Source: Solitalea lacus
Lineage (GTDB): Bacteria > Bacteroidota > Bacteroidia > Sphingobacteriales > Sphingobacteriaceae
Length of the DNA: 64,000 nt
Assembly (NCBI RefSeq): GCF_022014595.1
Contig: NZ_CP091740.1
Location: 3,584,200-3,648,199 of the forward strand
Direction: 5' to 3'
Numbering within the stretch: position 1 is the first letter of the stretch; each line of letters opens with the position of its first letter. Below are positions 47,070-55,791 of this stretch, piece by piece. The translations under genes and the position numbers were made by a program. The notes under the pieces were generated by a model. That model saw only the letters and a program-made list of their open reading frames with translations. It did not search any database and was not told the origin of the DNA.

Positions 47070-48600
47070 GTTTTAAAGGCTATTAAAGCCCAATTCTTCA
47101 TTAGTCAGGCCGAATTTATCAATTTGTTTCCGAATCCGTTTCACCATGCCCAGTTTTCTTTTCTGATCCAAAAACAGGTAACCTGCTGGGTTAATGTAAG
47201 TGGCTCCTTTAATCAGTAAGTTCCAGATAATCACGGCCAGCTTTCTGGCAGTAGCGCTGATGGCCGACACACGTCCCTTTCGGAAACTGATCCGTTGAAA
47301 AAAATCCCTTAAGGGTGTGGAGTCTTTCAGGTTGCCAATGGCATTGGCTGCATTTCGCAAGGCTATTTTTAGCCGGTTACTTCCCTTGGGCACTTTGCTT
47401 GAGAGTACCTTCCCCCCGCTCACCTTGTTGTTGGGCGCCAGGCGCAACCAGCTGGCAAATTGCTTGGCATTGCCAAACTTCCGAATGCCTGCTAAACCAA
47501 CTTCGCTCATTAAGGAAAGTACCGTTGAATAACTCATTCCTTCGATGGCCAGTAAATCCACTCCCTCGAACATTTGATAGGACTTCAGATTCAAGTCAAT
47601 GTCTTTTGGGCTGTTTTTATTAATGCGTTTATAGATTTTAGGGGGGAGTTGATGCTGGTTTTTATTGGGGTCATTGCCAATAATCTTTTCAAGCTGCTCG
47701 CCTATTTTTACGTCACATTGCAGCACCTTCTCCTGCAGGTAATCATAAGTCTCCAGTTCCTGCTGCAAGGCAAAGAGGTAATCGGCTCTGCCGTTGCTTT
47801 GCAGGGCCAGGGCAAGTTCGTGTTCACTTTTTCGGCAGTTGCCATGTCGCAGGGAAGCTAGCTTTTGCGGATTGGATTCACCTTGGCAAATGGCTCGAAT
47901 GATGCTTAAGCCGGTAAGTCCGCAAATGTCATTGACCACCACATCCAGTCGCAAGTTGAGCAATCGAAGGTATTTCTGCATTTTTTTGGAGGTAGAGGCC
48001 GCCTGATGAAGTAAGTTGGATCGGTGACGACAGTAGGTGCGCAGTTGCTCGGTCGCTTCATCGGGTAAAAAGCTGCTGTTTAACAAGCCCAGCGTGTGCA
48101 GCTTCTGGATCCACTGGCAATCTTTTACATCCGTCTTTTTCCCTTTAATGTTCTTGGTGAATTTTCCGTTGCACAACACGACCTGAAAGCCTTTGGCTAT
48201 GAGTACGGCATAAAGGTTTTGCCAATAGGTGCCTGTACTTTCCATCGCTACTGTTTTGACTTTTTTCTCCCCGAGCCACTGGGCCATGGCAAAGAGATCC
48301 TGGTTATACACCCCAAATTCCCTGACCTCTTCCGGCTGTTGTCCCACAGCCACCCAGTGCGACCGGCTGCCCACGTCGACTCCTGCCGCATGAGCATTGA
48401 CCACTTCCATTGGAATCGATTCCTGTTCCATGTGTTAACAGTTTAGAAACTCTTTGGAGATGTGCTTTTGGCTAAGAAAATATTCTGAACGGGGTCCCTC
48501 TTTTATGGAGGGCCACCAATGAAGTCATGGCAAACATCTCAACCAGGATTGCGCCCGTGCTTTATAGCGACACTTTTTAAAACGGCCTTGCAAAGAGCTT
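47070..48600 (-). mobile_element. IS110-family element 1
   Basis: This holds an intact DEDD transposase gene plus upstream non-coding DNA. The left boundary is set where homology to attC2 stops; the right boundary is approximate. IS110 elements have no terminal inverted repeats of the usual type, so ends cannot be fixed from one copy. Confidence 0.6.
47073..48431 (-). CDS. IS110-family DEDD transposase
   Basis: This 452-residue transposase has the RuvC-like N-terminal domain (AAGVDVGSRSHWVAVG, TVAMESTGTYWQ and KTDVKDCQW supply the acidic residues) and the C-terminal Tnp20 domain with IEGMSYSTVLSLMSEVG, FASWLRLAPNNKVSGGK and a conserved serine. It is longer than typical IS110 proteins because of a linker near 230-290. 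It appears intact. IS110 enzymes use a bridge RNA made from the element's non-coding end. Confidence 0.9.
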   Translation of the reverse strand: MEQESIPMEVVNAHAAGVDVGSRSHWVAVGQQPEEVREFGVYNQDLFAMAQWLGEKKVKTVAMESTGTYWQNLYAVLIAKGFQVVLCNGKFTKNIKGKKTDVKDCQWIQKLHTLGLLNSSFLPDEATEQLRTYCRHRSNLLHQAASTSKKMQKYLRLLNLRLDVVVNDICGLTGLSIIRAICQGESNPQKLASLRHGNCRKSEHELALALQSNGRADYLFALQQELETYDYLQEKVLQCDVKIGEQLEKIIGNDPNKNQHQLPPKIYKRINKNSPKDIDLNLKSYQMFEGVDLLAIEGMSYSTVLSLMSEVGLAGIRKFGNAKQFASWLRLAPNNKVSGGKVLSSKVPKGSNRLKIALRNAANAIGNLKDSTPLRDFFQRISFRKGRVSAISATARKLAVIIWNLLIKGATYINPAGYLFLDQKRKLGMVKRIRKQIDKFGLTNEELGFNSL

Positions 48601-48684
48601 TCCTAATTTAATGAATTTGCCCAGATTGTGATAGACCTTTACGTTAGCCCAAGGAGTCAATTCCTCTGAAATAGGATGGATTGT
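48432..48684 (-). other. non-coding region upstream of IS110 transposase
   Basis: These 250 bases have no gene. In IS110 elements of the IS621 type the region upstream of the transposase encodes the bridge RNA. Short pairable blocks are present (for example GGGTCCCTC/GAGGG near 48492-48508), but I cannot define a fold or guide loops by eye. Confidence 0.35.
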
Positions 48685-48816
48685 ACCTAACGTTTTGCAA
48701 ATTTGCGATGGGCGGGATTTTTACCACTAATGTTGATGCGGAGAACTGAACTTTCGGCTACCACAAAACTGTCTGCGGAGAACAAAACCCCGCCTGTTGC
48801 AAATGTGCTGTTGGCG
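48685..48816 (-). other. attC5-like recombination site (after RloB-like gene)
   Basis: The left core is ACCTAAC (48685-48691, GTTAGGT on the cassette strand) and the right core GTTGGCG (48810-48816). The arms TTTGCGATGGGCGGG and CCCCGCCTGTTGCAAA pair with few bulges. The centre matches attC10. Length 132 bases. Confidence 0.78.
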
Positions 48817-48825
48817 GTTCGGCTT

Positions 48826-49467
48826 TTATCCAAAGTGCTTTTTTAGTTCGTCTGACTGAAACAATAACTCCATTTCACACATTGCTTTTGTCGGGTTTTG
48901 GTTATCGAAACTTCCAAGAGAAATAGAGTTTTCTATAGCGGTCTTTAATTTTGGTTTTAACTTCAGATAAATGTCGTCATTTTGTTTCGTGAAGAACTTT
49001 TGTGTTTTCTCGTAACATTTTAAGTGTTTTTTCAGTTGTGCCTCCTCTCCCGAACATGCGTTGAAATATTTTGAAGTTTTTTCAAAATGAAGCAGAAACC
49101 AAAATTCAAGACAAGGGTTATTTACAGCAACAATGACATTAGGGTAATCGGCAATAAGAATTGTTCTATATTCTTGAAATGTTTTGAGTGGTGATTTTTT
49201 CCCTTTTGGGGCTTCATTTGCTTCTTTTATAATCGTGTCAAGGTCAACCAGCCAAAAAACTTTAGTAAATTCCTTTCCAGATAAATCACAAACCAATTTG
49301 TATTGTTCTTCTATGCTTTTCTTGTTCGGAATTTCGGGTTTTATACTAACACGTATATCCCTTTCGTTTCGCTTTAGCATTTGTAAATACCAAACTTCTG
49401 TTTCTCCGTCCACTACAACAGCGAAAGAAGGGTTTGGTTTGTGCGCAATCTTTTTGGGCTTTCTCAT
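48826..49467 (-). CDS. RloB-like protein, candidate defence effector
   Basis: This 213-residue protein matches the RloB family, with an N-terminal basic patch, FAVVVDGETEVWYLQML, VFWLVDLDTII and NPCLEFWFLLHFEKTS. The Glu and Asp-x-Asp arrangement is reminiscent of a TOPRIM-like nuclease core. RloB genes accompany ATPase genes in restriction and phage-defence loci. It overlaps the ATPase gene by 4 bases, and its stop precedes attC5 by 10 bases, so the pair is one cassette. Confidence 0.78.
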   Translation of the reverse strand: MRKPKKIAHKPNPSFAVVVDGETEVWYLQMLKRNERDIRVSIKPEIPNKKSIEEQYKLVCDLSGKEFTKVFWLVDLDTIIKEANEAPKGKKSPLKTFQEYRTILIADYPNVIVAVNNPCLEFWFLLHFEKTSKYFNACSGEEAQLKKHLKCYEKTQKFFTKQNDDIYLKLKPKLKTAIENSISLGSFDNQNPTKAMCEMELLFQSDELKKHFG

Positions 49468-50762
49468 GGGTTTAAATCAATGAAAGTGTCGCCCAAATTC
49501 GGTGTCCCACTTAATTTACCACTTTTGTAAGCGTTTAAAATATTTGTAGTGTTGCGAACAACAGAACTATCAAAATCAATCAATGAATATAGTTCTGTAG
49601 AGCAACTTTCTTGTTTGTCTGTGAACCATATCGCATCATTCCTAAAAATATCTTTGTTGTCTAAAATTTCTCGATTGTGAGTAGTAGCAATGATTTGAGA
49701 AGTTTTAGAATTCAAAAGAAAAGAGAGAAGGAAATGCAAATATAAATCAGGGTGTAATGAGGCTTCTAACTCATCAATTGGAAATGCTGTTGAATTTTTG
49801 ATTAGCAAAGCTAACAACCCTGCGAATCCATAGTAACGTCTCGTTCCTTGCGATTCAAATTCTAATGGCAAAGTATATTTAGTGTTGTTTACTGTATGTT
49901 CAAATTCAATGTTTACAGCCGTTAACTTTCCTCTTTCTTCCAATTCCTTAATTTTATCACTTGGAGTTTTTACTTGCTTTTTCAAAAACTCAATAAAATC
50001 ATCAGGGATTTCTTTTTCTTCTTCTTGAATAACAATGTCAGAGATATTAAAGTCTGCTTTCTTTAATATTGTAACGACATCAGATTTAGAAATTTCGTTA
50101 TTATCAATTCTTGAGGTTACAAATCCTTCTAATTCTGTTATTGTAGATACTAATGGACTTAAATAATTTTCAAACCAATCAACAACTTCTTGTAATTCTT
50201 TGAGGTCAATGTTTGTTTTTATATATCCACCAAGAACAGTATTGTTCCACAAAGTGTTAGATTCAAGTGTTTTTTCAAAAATCTTGTCAGTAGAAATTTT
50301 ACTACCAAAAGTTATTTCAGTAAATTGATTTGATAAATTGGTTTTTCTCCTAAAAACATTAGCTTTATTAGGATTGTGAAAATATAACCCCTCGGTTACA
50401 ATAGCTTTTTTGAAAAACTCTACTTCGTAAAAGTACTTAATGTCATTTTGAAAAAACTCTATAGAAATAATTGAGTTTTGGTTGGGTGTTTTTGGGTCAA
50501 ATAAGAAAGGATTAAAGTCTAACTCATTAGTTTTTTTACGCTCTGGTTCAAGAATAATATCTCTTAAAAAATCAAGAGCTTTCAGAATTGTTGTTTTTCC
50601 AGATGCGTTTGCACCATAAATCAAGGCAAGTTTTAAAACTCTTTGTCCCCCAAAATTTACGATATAGGCGTCTTCAAGGTGTGTTGATTTGTCAGCCTCA
50701 AATGAAAGAGTTTGTTTGTCTTTTATCGAGCCAAAATTTTGAACACTGAAATTTACAATCAT
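49464..50762 (-). CDS. AAA15/RloA-like ATPase, candidate defence sensor
   Basis: This 432-residue ABC/SMC-like ATPase starts MIVNFSVQNFGSIKDKQTLS. It has Walker A LIYGANASGKTT, a coiled insertion (about 170-280), Walker B/D-loop AFPIDELEASLHPDLY and the switch IIATTHNREIL. The frame is open to 50936, but the FGSIKD family start and the ATG at 50762 fix the start. With RloB it resembles two-gene ATPase-nuclease defence modules, where the ATPase senses infection. The 168 bases upstream show no gene. Confidence 0.85.
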   Translation of the reverse strand: MIVNFSVQNFGSIKDKQTLSFEADKSTHLEDAYIVNFGGQRVLKLALIYGANASGKTTILKALDFLRDIILEPERKKTNELDFNPFLFDPKTPNQNSIISIEFFQNDIKYFYEVEFFKKAIVTEGLYFHNPNKANVFRRKTNLSNQFTEITFGSKISTDKIFEKTLESNTLWNNTVLGGYIKTNIDLKELQEVVDWFENYLSPLVSTITELEGFVTSRIDNNEISKSDVVTILKKADFNISDIVIQEEEKEIPDDFIEFLKKQVKTPSDKIKELEERGKLTAVNIEFEHTVNNTKYTLPLEFESQGTRRYYGFAGLLALLIKNSTAFPIDELEASLHPDLYLHFLLSFLLNSKTSQIIATTHNREILDNKDIFRNDAIWFTDKQESCSTELYSLIDFDSSVVRNTTNILNAYKSGKLSGTPNLGDTFIDLNP

Positions 50763-51090
50763 TTTTATCTCTTTTTTTGTAAAACACTTACAAATATATG
50801 AACAAAAATAGCGATAAATAAAGTTTCTATCTAAAATATGTAAGTCGTTTACAATTTTAAGTGACTTTGGATACTTTGCCCATTTTCTGTCTTGTAAGTT
50901 CGTTGTTCGCACTGTCTGTTCTAAGCTGACCGTCAACGGGCGACGCTTGCCGAAGGCGCGATGAAAACACCTGCGTCTTAGTCTGCCGTGGCGTAAAGTT
51001 ATTAATTAGGCCGTATGTTTGTAAAGCATAAGTTCCAGGAAGTTATATTAAATTTAGAATAGCAACTCTAAAACTATAACGCTGAAACTT

Positions 51091-52169
51091 ATGCAACCAC
51101 AAATTAGTCAATTAGATTTTAGCGGTCAAAACATTTATGTGGGTTTTGACGTGCATTTAAAAAGCTGGCAGGTTACCGTTATGACCGAACTGCTCACCCA
51201 TAAAACGTTTTCACAGCCACCTAAACCGGAAGTATTACACCAATACCTCCGGCAGCATTTCCCTGGCGGCACTTATCATTCGGCCTACGAAGCCGGTTTT
51301 TGCGGCTATTGGATTCATAACCGTCTTCAGGCTTAGGCATTGACTCGATGGTGGTTAATCCAGCCGATATCCCCACCACCGATAAAGAAAAGGTGCAGAA
51401 AGAGGATTCCAGGGATAGTCGTAAAATCGCAAGATCATTAAGAAGCGGGACCTTAACACCGATTCATGTTCCTGCTGCCCAAACCCTGGAAGACCGTTGT
51501 TTAGTGCGTACCCGGGCCTCCTTAGTCAAGGATCTCACCAGGTATAAAAACCGGATCAAGTCGTTTCTGTACTTTCATGGCATTGAACTGATTGAGCCTT
51601 TTACAAAAGTTCAGTCACACTGGTCGAAGCGTTTTATGACTTGGCTGGAAAACATCGATATGCCGGAGCAAAGCAGTAAGATGGCCTTACAAATCATGAT
51701 TGCAGAAGCGAAGCATTTGAGAGCTTCTGTCCTGCAGCTAACCCGGCACCTCAAGGAATTGTCAAAAACTACCCTCTATCAGCAGCCGGCAGCCTTGTTG
51801 CGAAGTATCCCGGGAATCGGCTTACTGACTGCCATGACCCTGTTGACCGAGTTGGAGAGGATGGACCGGTTTGAAAACATGGATCAACTCTGCAGCTTTG
51901 TCGGCCTGATTCCTTCTACGCATTCCAGTGGAGAGAAAGAAGTGACCGGCGATATCACCCGCCGCGGGCATGCGGTGCTGCGCAGCGCCCTGATTGAAAG
52001 TGCATGGGTGGCCATACGCCTGGATCCTGCACTAACCAAAAGTTATCATGATTATTGCCGGCGGATGGAACCCAACAAAGCCATCGTAAGAATAGCCCGG
52101 AAATTACTCAGCAGAATCAGGTACGTATTAACAAACAAACAAGCGTATGTGTGTGCAGTGGTTCACTAA
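51091..52169 (+). pseudogene. IS110-family transposase, frameshifted
   Basis: The first part (YVGFDVHLKSWQVTV, AYEAGFCGYWIHNRLQA) stops at 51336; the protein resumes in another frame as GIDSMVVNPADIPTTDKEKV. One T is missing in GCTTAGGC near 51333 relative to the expected sequence. The C-terminal domain is intact (LRSIPGIGLLTAMTLLTELE, FVGLIPSTHSSGEKE, RRGHAVLRSALIESAW). It is either inactive or depends on frameshifting. Confidence 0.82.
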
Positions 52170-52422
52170 AACTAAACGCCATATAAAAAACATCCTTTTG
52201 AAGTGAGACTGATAAAAAACCTTGCAGTACTTCCAGTATCTGCTATAATTAGGCACCAGCTCACTATCTATAAAAAATTAAACACGGCAATGCAGCCCGG
52301 TTTACCGGTTCTGCTAATAGAAGGATGTTTTTATAGCTTTTAGTTCATTGAAAAGACAAGTAGGTCTGAAGGTTTAGGGAATGGGAGTTTTTTTAGCCAT
52401 TTAAGACAATGAATAGAGCGAA

Positions 52423-52449
52423 TGAAGCCCCTGCTATTGCGGGGCTTCA
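52423..52449. repeat. hairpin in IS110 element 2 non-coding end
   Basis: TGAAGCCCC (52423-52431) pairs with GGGGCTTCA (52441-52449) across 9 bases. It lies in the ~410-base non-coding tail of the element, where an IS1111-type bridge RNA would be expected. The RNA itself is an inference. Confidence 0.55.
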
Positions 52450-52697
52450 GCGCTGTATTCACCGTCATAAATCCTATTGCTGATGAGTTGCTCTCCAGCA
52501 GCGCCCACTTCCTCTTCGGATTTATATCACAAAGGTAACAATCTAAAAAAAACTTCCCGATCTCTTGTTTTACAACATAGAAGGTTATCAGTTCAATTTG
52601 CACGTCCAGCGCGCTTTACGGCAAGCGGGTGTTGAACTAAACCTACGGTAGCCTTTCCGCCGTTTTACCGTAGATTCGCCCTGTTAAAACTTATAGA

Positions 52698-53651
52698 ATG
52701 ACAACGAAAAAAAATCGCCGGAAGAATTAAGGTGGAATAGCTACCTTAACCGCGCTAGCCGTGAAGTTAGCGGATTTGCAGATATGCTGCAACGATTCGA
52801 GCGCAACATTTCAATTTTGGGCCGTAGTCCGCGTACCTTTTCAGGGTACAGTAGGTACGTGGCCGCCATGGCGCTCCACTTTGGCTGTCTGCCCACCGAG
52901 CTGGATCCCGAACAGGTCAAAGATTACCTTTACGAACTCCAGCAATGGAGTCAAACTCCCTCCCAAACCTATTTCAAACATACCGTTTACGGGTTACGCT
53001 TTCTACTGAAAACCGAAGGCCTGCCTTACGATTTCCTTCACTTGCCCTCTATTGCCAAAGACAAGAAGCTACCGGTAATCTTGAGCCGGCAGGAGATCTG
53101 GCGAATGTTGCAGGGGGCGCAACTCCTCAAACATAGGATCCCTCATTGGGTTGCTCTACGGTTGCGGGCTGCGTTGTGCCGAGGTACGGAGTCTGGAGCT
53201 CAAGCATCTTGATTTCGACCGCAAACTGTTGCATATCGTACAAAGCAAAGGCAATAAAGACCGCTACGTGCCACTAAGCAAACATCTTATCCGGGGCATC
53301 CGCAAATACATCTGCCTTGAACACCCCAAAAAGTACCTCTTCGAAGGGACTGGTAACCCAGAAGGCAGGGGTTTTGATGGCCGCTACAGTCAAAAGGGCG
53401 TACAATGGGCGGTAAAAACGGTGGCCAAACAGGTGGGTATCCTCAAAGAGGTGCACACTCATATGCTTCGCCACAGCTATGCCACGCATTTGCTGGAAGA
53501 TGGTGTAAACATCGTGGCCCTGCAAAAGCTGCTGGGGCATAGTAATATCGAAAGTACCATGGTTTACCTCCATGTGTGCCAGTTGCCCCAAAACCTGCCC
53601 CATAGCCCGCTGGATAAGGTGTTTGAACAATGCGCCCAGCCTGGGAAGTAG
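52698..53651 (+). pseudogene. tyrosine recombinase of IS91-like element 2, frameshifted
   Basis: It is similar to the recombinase of element 1 throughout: FERNISILGRSPRTFSGY, then GCGLRCAEVRS, SKGNKDRYVPL, HMLRHSYATH, LLGHSNIE and STMVYLHV. An extra C near 53142 (ATCCCTCAT) breaks the frame. An A-tract of 8 right after the ATG at 52698 also puts the start in the wrong frame. Both breaks suggest decay, although the A-tract break is shared in kind with element 1. Confidence 0.8.
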
Positions 53652-54733
53652 CCGATGTACTGCAAAAGGTAAACTGCTACACGCCTAACTACACCGTCCA
53701 CCAACAAAAGACACTCAGGGCTATCCAACTCTGCCGCACCGCCGCACTGGGAGGCCATGTAGATGCCTGCGATGGCTGTGGCAATATCAGCGTGAGCTAT
53801 AATAGTTGCCGGAACCGCCACTGCAATAAATGTCAGGGACATAAACGGGAAGAATGGATACAGGACCGGCAGGCCGAGCTGTTGCCATGTACGTATTTCC
53901 ACGTAGTGTTTACCCTGCCGCAGGAATTGAATGGATTGGCTTTGCACCGGCCGGATCTGGTTTATGCAGCTCTATTTCGTGCCGCATGGCAAACGCTGCT
54001 ACAGTTTGGTAAAAATGAGGGATTACAATTGGGGATGATTGCCGTGCTACATACGTGGGGGCAGAACCTGTCGCTCCACCCGCACCTGCATTGCATTGTA
54101 CCGGGTGGAGGCATGGATGAAAGAGGCCAATGGAGGCGCAAAGCACGTAGTGATAAATACCTGTTTGCAGTTAAGGCGCTGAGTAAAGTGTTCCGGGCGA
54201 AATACGTGCAGCAGCTCCGGCAAGAAGGTATTGAAGACCAAACCCTGTTGGAAACCCTGTTCAAAAAAGAATGGGTGGTATATGCCAAACGTCCTTTTGG
54301 AGGCCCCGGCCAGGTGATTGAATATCTTGGCAGGTACACCCATAAAGTGGCCATCAGCAACCAGCGACTGGTAGAGGTTAACGAGGAAGAGGTGAGTTTC
54401 CGTTACAAGGATTACCGTCAGAACGGGGTTACAAAGGTAATGGTCTTGCCTGTCAATGAATTTGTACGCCGCTTTGCCCAACACATCCTGCCGAGGCGTT
54501 TTGTGCGTATCCGACACTATGGGATTTTGAGCAGCAGCTGGAAGCGTGGCCATTTGCAGAAACTCCGGGAAAGCCAGAAGATGGTTTCAGTAGAGGCTAA
54601 AATGGTCACCCTGATCCGCAAATGTCCATGTTGTAAAACGGGTACGTTGGTCACCATTGAGGTATTTGGCAAACGGGGGCCACCTCAAACTGATTTCCGG
54701 GTGGCAAAAATTGTTCCTGTGCCGCAAAAGTAG
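53630..54733 (+). CDS. IS91-family HUH transposase
   Basis: This 367-residue Y1 transposase has a zinc-binding N-terminus (CDGCGNISVSYNSCRNRHCN), the HUH metal motif in LSLHPHLHC (His152 and His154), and the catalytic region YLGRYTHKVAISN. A C-terminal CPCCKTG zinc knuckle follows. It moves DNA by rolling-circle transposition, and IS91 relatives choose GAAC or CAAG-type targets, which fits the GTTGAAC boundary. It overlaps the recombinase frame by 22 bases. Confidence 0.9.
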   Translation: MRPAWEVADVLQKVNCYTPNYTVHQQKTLRAIQLCRTAALGGHVDACDGCGNISVSYNSCRNRHCNKCQGHKREEWIQDRQAELLPCTYFHVVFTLPQELNGLALHRPDLVYAALFRAAWQTLLQFGKNEGLQLGMIAVLHTWGQNLSLHPHLHCIVPGGGMDERGQWRRKARSDKYLFAVKALSKVFRAKYVQQLRQEGIEDQTLLETLFKKEWVVYAKRPFGGPGQVIEYLGRYTHKVAISNQRLVEVNEEEVSFRYKDYRQNGVTKVMVLPVNEFVRRFAQHILPRRFVRIRHYGILSSSWKRGHLQKLRESQKMVSVEAKMVTLIRKCPCCKTGTLVTIEVFGKRGPPQTDFRVAKIVPVPQK

Positions 54734-54901
54734 CAGAACGGGTAAGGGATGTTATGTCCAATGCCTAACAAAAGAAGTTGAAATGGAGCTGTTCCTGGGC
54801 TCAAAAATTTCCTAAACGAAAAAAGCAGGCGCCCTGACTGCTTTGGCATCCTTAAACCGTATTACAACATCCCCATAGATAAAGTGAATGTATCCGGTTT
54901 C

Positions 54902-54961
54902 GTTCAACCAAGTTTTCATTTCTTGCCCGTTGGGCAAAACGAAAACTTAGTAATTAGCGGC
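54902..54961 (-). other. attC3-like recombination site, short type (60 bases)
   Basis: On the minus strand it starts CCGCTAATTAC and ends GTTGAAC. AAGTTTTCGTTTTGCCC (54948-54932) pairs with GGGCAAGAAATGAAAACTT (54928-54910) with one bulge, giving a very stable stem with a 3-base loop. It borders IS91-like element 2. Confidence 0.75.
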
Positions 54962-54979
54962 TGCTCTTCTTTGTGTCGG

Positions 54980-55609
54980 TTAGTTGCTTTCATTCTGATT
55001 TACCTCTGTCCGTTTAACTATGTAAGTCAAGTCGATGTCCGCTGTTGTGAATGTAAATTTTATTTCGTCTGGATTTAGTTTCTCGGTTGTCCAATGCTTT
55101 GTTGGTAAACGAGTTTCGAGTTCTGTTACTTTCAAAGTGTCAAAGTCAATAAAGACAAGGTCACAATTTATTTTTTGTGTATCATTCCATTTTTGTAAAA
55201 ACACTCCGCCAAAGTCAACTAGTAACCAGTCACCAAACAACTTGTCTGTCAAGTAAGAAATTGGCGGGTTACTTTTTAGATTCAAATAGTCGCCACTGTC
55301 CCAAGGTAAAGAACCAGCAAGTTGTTGTTCAATAAGAACGCTGTCTGCTGAAGTGAAAACGTTCCATTGTTTGTTTCGGTTTTCTATTTCAAGGATCTCC
55401 TGCTTTTGTTTTTGCAAGTCCTCTTTACTTGTTGTGAATCGCTGCCAAAGAGAAAGTAGTCCAGCGAAAAGCATAACTACAAGTACAAACAAAAGAAAAA
55501 TAGGATACAAGGGAATTGTCAGAATTGACAAAAGTCCATCCACGAATTCGCTACCCGTTTTTGGTCGTTTTATTTTGTGTAAAAATGATATTTTAAGTTC
55601 CTTGGTCAA
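54980..55609 (-). CDS. single-TM cassette protein, function unknown
   Basis: This 209-residue protein has a basic N-terminus, one long membrane helix (about 28-55, LSILTIPLYPIFLLFVLVVM onward), a coiled-coil stretch (about 60-85, KEDLQKQKQEILEIENRNKQ) and a soluble C-terminal domain with several Trp and Asp residues. No family recognised. It is a single-gene cassette between attC2 and attC3. Confidence 0.7.
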   Translation of the reverse strand: MTKELKISFLHKIKRPKTGSEFVDGLLSILTIPLYPIFLLFVLVVMLFAGLLSLWQRFTTSKEDLQKQKQEILEIENRNKQWNVFTSADSVLIEQQLAGSLPWDSGDYLNLKSNPPISYLTDKLFGDWLLVDFGGVFLQKWNDTQKINCDLVFIDFDTLKVTELETRLPTKHWTTEKLNPDEIKFTFTTADIDLTYIVKRTEVNQNESN

Positions 55610-55636
55610 TGTGTCTGTATGGTCTATTAGAGTTCT

Positions 55637-55780
55637 GACTAACGTTTCAAGAAAAGATACGCTTGCCGAAGGCGCGATGAAAACACCTGCGTCTTTGTCC
55701 GCCGTGGGGTAAAGTTATTAATGGTTTTGTGATTTCCTAGTTGCACCTCCACCGCGCTTGCGGCATAGCGTGTGTTATGC
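55637..55780 (-). other. attC2-like recombination site
   Basis: The left core is GACTAAC (55637-55643) and the right core GTTATGC (55774-55780). The left arm ACGCTTGCCG pairs with CGGCATAGCGT on the right, leaving one extrahelical base, a known feature of attC sites. The centre (GGCGCGATGAAAACACCTGC) is shared with attC1 and attC4. Confidence 0.8.
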
Positions 55781-55791
55781 GCAATAAAGCC

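Larger units (their letters stand above)
47048..48649 (-). other. attC6-like site split by an IS110 element
   Basis: GACTAAC then GTTTCAAGAAAAGAT at 47048-47069 is identical to the start of attC2, then the match stops where the IS110 element begins. The candidate partner arm is ACGTTAGCC near 48641-48649. Little space (35 bases) separates it from attC5, so any cassette gene between them is lost. The right half is uncertain. Confidence 0.45.
51011..52582 (+). mobile_element. IS110-family element 2 inserted in attC4
   Basis: Both boundaries follow from the interrupted attC copy. Near-terminal inverted repeats are visible: TATGTTTGTAAAGCA at 51014-51028 against TGTTTTACAACATA at 52566-52579. 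Subterminal inverted repeats are a feature of the IS1111 branch of IS110, some of which are known to target attC sites. About 410 bases downstream of the transposase are non-coding. Confidence 0.75.
50931..52637 (-). other. attC4-like site split by an IS110 element
   Basis: The left half (50931-51010) has the core CGTCAAC, arm ACGCTTGCCG and the family-II centre (CGTAAAGTTATTAATTAGG). The right half (52583-52637) resumes with the attC1-like AGTTCAATTTGCAC..., arm TTACGGCAAGCG and core GTTGAAC. Joined, they form one site like attC1. The insertion in the middle is the IS110 element. Confidence 0.8.
52638..54901 (+). mobile_element. IS91-like element 2 with tyrosine recombinase
   Basis: The element fills the space between GTTGAAC (52631-52637) and GTTCAAC (54902-54908). 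The left end starts TAAACCTACGGTAGC and the right end, read inward, GAAACCGGATAC. It encodes a frameshifted tyrosine recombinase and an apparently intact IS91 transposase, in the same layout and at the same kind of site as element 1. A hairpin AAAGCAG/CTGCTTT lies at 54822-54844 near the right end. Confidence 0.75.

Noticed and set aside
47073-48431. Piv-type DNA invertase instead of a transposase
   Set aside because: Piv and IS110 proteins are related, but the length, flanking split site and lack of an invertible segment with inverted repeats favour an IS110 element.
52340-52603. 87-residue open frame on the minus strand
   Set aside because: It lies in the non-coding end of IS110 element 2 and crosses the element-attC junction; composition is unlike a real protein.
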